A DNA stretch of 15,918 nucleotides from positions 370 to 16,287 of the forward strand of contig DCIU01000143.1 of the NCBI GenBank assembly GCA_002317245.1, in the 5' to 3' direction. Positions 13,166 through 15,918 of this stretch are shown piece by piece (position 1 is the first letter of the stretch; each line of letters begins with the position of its first letter). The DNA is from Lachnospiraceae bacterium UBA1718. GTDB lineage: Bacteria; Bacillota; Clostridia; Lachnospirales; Lachnospiraceae. A program made the position numbers and the translations under genes. The notes under the pieces are model-generated. The model searched no databases. It saw only the letters and a program-made list of their open reading frames with translations, and had not been told where the DNA came from.

Positions 13166-14105
13166 GGTCCTCTTTCAGAAGGAGACTTCAGACTTTATCA
13201 ATAGTAAGAAGATGATTCTTTTCGAAGTATTATTCTTCCTTATTACAATATCAGGTCTCTATGCAGCCATGAGTGGCATCAAGGATGCCTTAGATGCTCA
13301 GACAATTTCACAGGATTTCCTCTTTCTTAAGCTGTTTACGACAAGCGCCAACTCCATACCGTCCTATACGTCGCTAGTTGCACTTATGGGACCATTCCTC
13401 GGTATCCTGATGGGCTTCGACGCTGTTAACAGTGAGAGAAGTGAGGGAACCCTTAACAGACTGGTCAGTCAGCCAATATACAGAGACAATATTATTATCA
13501 GTAAGTTTGAGGCCAATCTGTTCATTGTGGGCTGTATGGTTATGGCATCAGGACTATTCACAGGTGCCTTTGGACTGTTGACTACAGGCCTCATACCAAG
13601 TGTTGAAGAAGTAGCAAGATTGCTGCTGTATCTTGCCTTCTGCATTATATATATTGGTTTCTGGCTGGCAGTGGCCATACTTTTCTCAACAGTATGTAAG
13701 CATGCTGCCACCTCGGCCCTGTCCTGTATAGCACTTTGGTTGTTCTGTGCTATATTTGTTAGTCTTCTTGCAGGAATTATCGCTGATGCAATATATCCTG
13801 TAAGTGGCAATGATATGATGGCTGCAATGAATCAGCTGGGTAATGCGACACTTAATGCTGGTATCAACCGAATATCTCCATATTATTTGTTTAGTGAAGC
13901 GGCTAATACGCTTATGAACCCAGCGGCACGTACTATCAATGCGGTTACTATGACCCAGTTAGTGGGTGCCATATCAGGTAATCTGTCTCTTGGTCAAAGC
14001 GTACTCTTAGTCTGGCCACATCTGACGGCAATGATTGCATTACTGCTGATTGCATTTGCAATATCATATATCTCTTTTATGCGTCAGGAGATTAGATCCA
14101 GATAG
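13143..14105 (+). CDS. ABC-2 type permease
   Basis: A 320-residue integral membrane protein, the channel-forming partner of the ATPase. About six membrane segments are visible (near 24-43, 75-92, 126-148, 158-182, 190-214 and 293-313), with a large external loop between the fifth and sixth (215-290). The cytoplasmic motif SERSEGTLNRLVSQPIYR (97-114) is the coupling-helix signature of NosY/GldF-like ABC-2 permeases. AGGAGG at 13131-13136 sets the start at 13143; the frame is open upstream but lies inside the ATPase gene. It closes the operon before the terminator at 14128. The substrate cannot be inferred; surface proteins, lipids or antimicrobial compounds are typical for the type. Confidence 0.9.
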   Translation: MMRANVRKVLFQKETSDFINSKKMILFEVLFFLITISGLYAAMSGIKDALDAQTISQDFLFLKLFTTSANSIPSYTSLVALMGPFLGILMGFDAVNSERSEGTLNRLVSQPIYRDNIIISKFEANLFIVGCMVMASGLFTGAFGLLTTGLIPSVEEVARLLLYLAFCIIYIGFWLAVAILFSTVCKHAATSALSCIALWLFCAIFVSLLAGIIADAIYPVSGNDMMAAMNQLGNATLNAGINRISPYYLFSEAANTLMNPAARTINAVTMTQLVGAISGNLSLGQSVLLVWPHLTAMIALLLIAFAISYISFMRQEIRSR

Positions 14106-14127
14106 TACTGGACACTCTGACGCTAAC

Positions 14128-14158
14128 GCTCCGGCTCCTCCCCTTCGCCGGGGCTTTT
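14128..14158 (+). terminator. terminator of the NEW3-ABC operon
   Basis: GCTCCGGC (14128-14135) pairs with GCCGGGGC (14147-14154, one T-G pair) around an 11-base pyrimidine loop, followed by TTTT and then GCTTT. Confidence 0.77.
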
Positions 14159-14176
14159 GCTTTATAAAAAATAATA

Positions 14177-14214
14177 TTGTTTGATTTGTGCCAAATATTG
14201 TATTATTGTGTCAA
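14177..14214 (+). promoter_or_regulatory. weak promoter candidate with a 9-bp direct repeat
   Basis: TTGTTT (14177-14182) and TATTAT (14201-14206) are 18 bases apart. TTGTGCCAA (14186-14194) and TTGTGTCAA (14206-14214) are near-identical sites 20 bases apart, about two helical turns, and may be regulator contacts. All parts are modest matches. Confidence 0.3.
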
Positions 14215-14258
14215 TTGGTATTAATTGAACTTTACCGAGACGAAACGGAGATAATAAA

Positions 14259-15149
14259 ATGAAGAAGAGATTATTTGCATTGGTTCTGGCTACACTTATT
14301 GCCACTTCCTTAACTGCATGTACAGAGGCAGATGCTGGTAACACAACTAATAATGCAGAAGTCGCAGCAAGTGAAAACCTGGACTCCCAGGAGACAGAGG
14401 CGTCAGAGGCGCCAGAGGCAGCTGCCCCTATTACTATAGAAGATATTCTTGCAGCTAATAGCAGAGACAGCATCTTTACTAGCTACGGTGCCCTTACAGT
14501 CAGTGAGCATGACTATGTACAGGAAAGGGACACAGAGACTTATTATTCTAAGAAGTTAACCTATCAGACCGGACCTGATTACTTCTCGCTTATAAGTGAA
14601 GATCTTGTGGCAAGTGGTGACCCAGAGGGTAAGGGATTTGGCTGCATAGTGGACGGCGATAGCTTCGAGAGCGTACTGAACTCATATCAGAGAATCGACT
14701 GGATTGACTATGATAATTCCGAGGTGACTCTTAACGATGACAATACTATAACCATTACAGGTGCCTACGAAGACTACATTATTACATATGATCCTGAGTC
14801 ACTGCTATTTTTAAACAGTCTTATTAAGAATAAAGATGGCTCCGACTGGCTTAACAGAGAATATGTATATTCTGATACGGATCGTGATGAGGCTATAATC
14901 GGTGAGGTTAAGGGCTTCATAGACGAGGAGAGCGGAGGAGAGACAGTTAAGCTGACTATTAAGGCTTCGGATGGAGACAAGACATTCGACATCCCACTTG
15001 GCTTCTCGGCAACCATCTATTCTGAGGATGAATATATGATTGAGGGTACCGATGAGGGCTACTACTCCCAGCCATTAGAGGGAGATACTACGCTGGTTCC
15101 TTATGGATTCGAGACCAGTGAGACTGAGACGGAAGACGTAGAAGAGTAA
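14259..15149 (+). CDS. lipoprotein of unknown function
   Basis: A 296-residue lipoprotein with signal MKKRLFALVL onward and lipobox SLTAC (Cys21). GGAG at 14247-14250 lies eight bases before the ATG. Residues 22-58 are an acidic Ala/Glu/Ser linker. The folded part (about 60-280) reads as alternating beta strands: an opening helix IEDILAANSRDSIF, then strands such as YSKKLTYQ and NTITITGAYEDYIITYDPES. This could be a beta-sheet fold of the LolA/LppX-like lipid-carrier kind seen in some Firmicute lipoproteins, but no motif proves it. The tail is Glu/Thr-rich and acidic. The ABC-F gene starts two bases after its stop, so the two are probably co-transcribed. Confidence 0.85.
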   Translation: MKKRLFALVLATLIATSLTACTEADAGNTTNNAEVAASENLDSQETEASEAPEAAAPITIEDILAANSRDSIFTSYGALTVSEHDYVQERDTETYYSKKLTYQTGPDYFSLISEDLVASGDPEGKGFGCIVDGDSFESVLNSYQRIDWIDYDNSEVTLNDDNTITITGAYEDYIITYDPESLLFLNSLIKNKDGSDWLNREYVYSDTDRDEAIIGEVKGFIDEESGGETVKLTIKASDGDKTFDIPLGFSATIYSEDEYMIEGTDEGYYSQPLEGDTTLVPYGFETSETETEDVEE

Positions 15150-15151
15150 TT

Positions 15152-15918
15152 ATGATATTAGAAGTAAGCAAGCTGAGCCACGGGTTCGGCGACAGAACAA
15201 TATTCGATGATGTATCCTTCAGACTGCTGAAGGGTGAACATATAGGACTCGTTGGAGCCAATGGTGAGGGTAAGTCTACCTTCATGAGCATAGTGACGGG
15301 AGCCATGGAGCCAGAGGATGGCAAGGTTACCTGGGCTAAGAATGTGAAGGTTGGATATCTGGACCAGCATACGGTGCTTGAACCGGGCATGACAATTGGT
15401 GACGTGCTTAGAAGTGCCTATGCCCACCTTTTTACCATGGAGGCACGTATTAATGAGATATGTGACAGATTAGGCGAGGTGACGGATGACAATGAGATGA
15501 ATGCCCTTCTTGAGGAGATGGGTGAGCTTCAGGATCTCTTGGACAGTCATGACTTCTATGCAATTGACGTCAAGGTGGAGGAGATTGCCAGAGCCTTCGA
15601 GATTCTGCCTCTGGGATTAGACAGGGATGTTACTGACCTAAGCGGTGGCCAGCGTACCAAGATTCTACTGGCTAAGCTTCTGCTGGAGAAGCCGGAGGTG
15701 CTCCTTCTGGACGAGCCAACCAACTATCTGGATGCCAACCATATTGAGTGGCTGAAGAGATATCTGCAGGACTATGAGAATGCCTTCATTCTTATATCCC
15801 ATGACATTCCATTCCTTAATGATGTAGTTAACCTGATCTATCATATGGAGAATGGCAAGCTCGACAGATATGTGGGCAATTACGATAAGTTTACAGAGGT
15901 ATACGAGGTTAAGAAGGG
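15152..15918 (+). CDS. ABC-F family ATPase, 5' part (runs off the window)
   Basis: The first 255 codons of an ABC-F protein; the frame is open at the window end. These cytoplasmic ATPases act on ribosomes (translation factors or antibiotic-protection proteins) and have no membrane domain. The first nucleotide-binding domain is complete: Walker A GANGEGKS (35-42), an inserted arm-like helical region (about 90-150), signature LSGGQRTK (163-170), Walker B LLLDEPTN (184-191) and H-loop ISHD (215-218). The visible end (NYDKFTEVYEVKK) is the start of the linker between the two domains, so roughly half the protein is missing. The start lies two bases after the lipoprotein stop with only a GAAGAG-like ribosome site. 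Which ABC-F subfamily it belongs to cannot be told without the linker. Confidence 0.93.
   Translation, partial: MILEVSKLSHGFGDRTIFDDVSFRLLKGEHIGLVGANGEGKSTFMSIVTGAMEPEDGKVTWAKNVKVGYLDQHTVLEPGMTIGDVLRSAYAHLFTMEARINEICDRLGEVTDDNEMNALLEEMGELQDLLDSHDFYAIDVKVEEIARAFEILPLGLDRDVTDLSGGQRTKILLAKLLLEKPEVLLLDEPTNYLDANHIEWLKRYLQDYENAFILISHDIPFLNDVVNLIYHMENGKLDRYVGNYDKFTEVYEVKK

Overview
The window looks like a low-GC anaerobic Firmicute, most likely Lachnospiraceae (Butyrivibrio, Pseudobutyrivibrio or Roseburia-like). The reasons are consensus GGAGG ribosome sites, U-tailed intrinsic terminators, Gram-positive lipoproteins, and a 197-residue protein at 10212-10805 of a type I associate with that family. 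The family assignment is inference from style and recalled homologues, not from a search.

It has two unlike halves. Bases 1 to about 6020 are AT-rich and read as the right end of an integrated mobile element whose left end is outside the window. In order it holds: a regulator with two XRE domains and a possible third HTH; a signal peptidase I fused to an extracellular Ig-like domain; a gene-poor stretch (1938-2712) with hairpins, a displaced gene fragment and a compact structured RNA; a DUF3800 gene; an XRE repressor on the minus strand; and, divergent from it behind a near-consensus promoter, a 42-codon gene, an excisionase and a tyrosine integrase. The element ends in what looks like the 3' end of a class II tRNA (variable arm, T arm, acceptor strand) followed by a strong terminator, the usual layout of an attR site.

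The most interesting part is 2303-3578. A terminator-ending RNA with GNRA-type tetraloops lies directly before the DUF3800 gene, and the segment is flanked by a 121-bp direct repeat. The right copy is the 3' end of the intact XRE gene; the left copy is the same 3' end, detached and still in frame. That is the geometry of an insertion into a gene that regenerates its target's 3' end, although decay of a tandem duplicate explains it equally well.

Right of the attR, six 10-bp iterons precede an AT-rich AAA-type ATPase gene (6202-7239). From 7311 onward the sequence is richer in G+C and looks like ordinary chromosome devoted to the cell envelope: a PEBP-family lipoprotein; an acidic lipoprotein built from two 100-residue repeats; a zinc-ribbon membrane protein that may be translated from a leaderless mRNA; the Lachnospiraceae-type conserved protein; a three-gene transporter operon (NEW3-type surface protein, ABC ATPase, ABC-2 permease); another lipoprotein; and the start of an ABC-F ATPase running off the window. 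Most transcription units here are separated by clear terminators.
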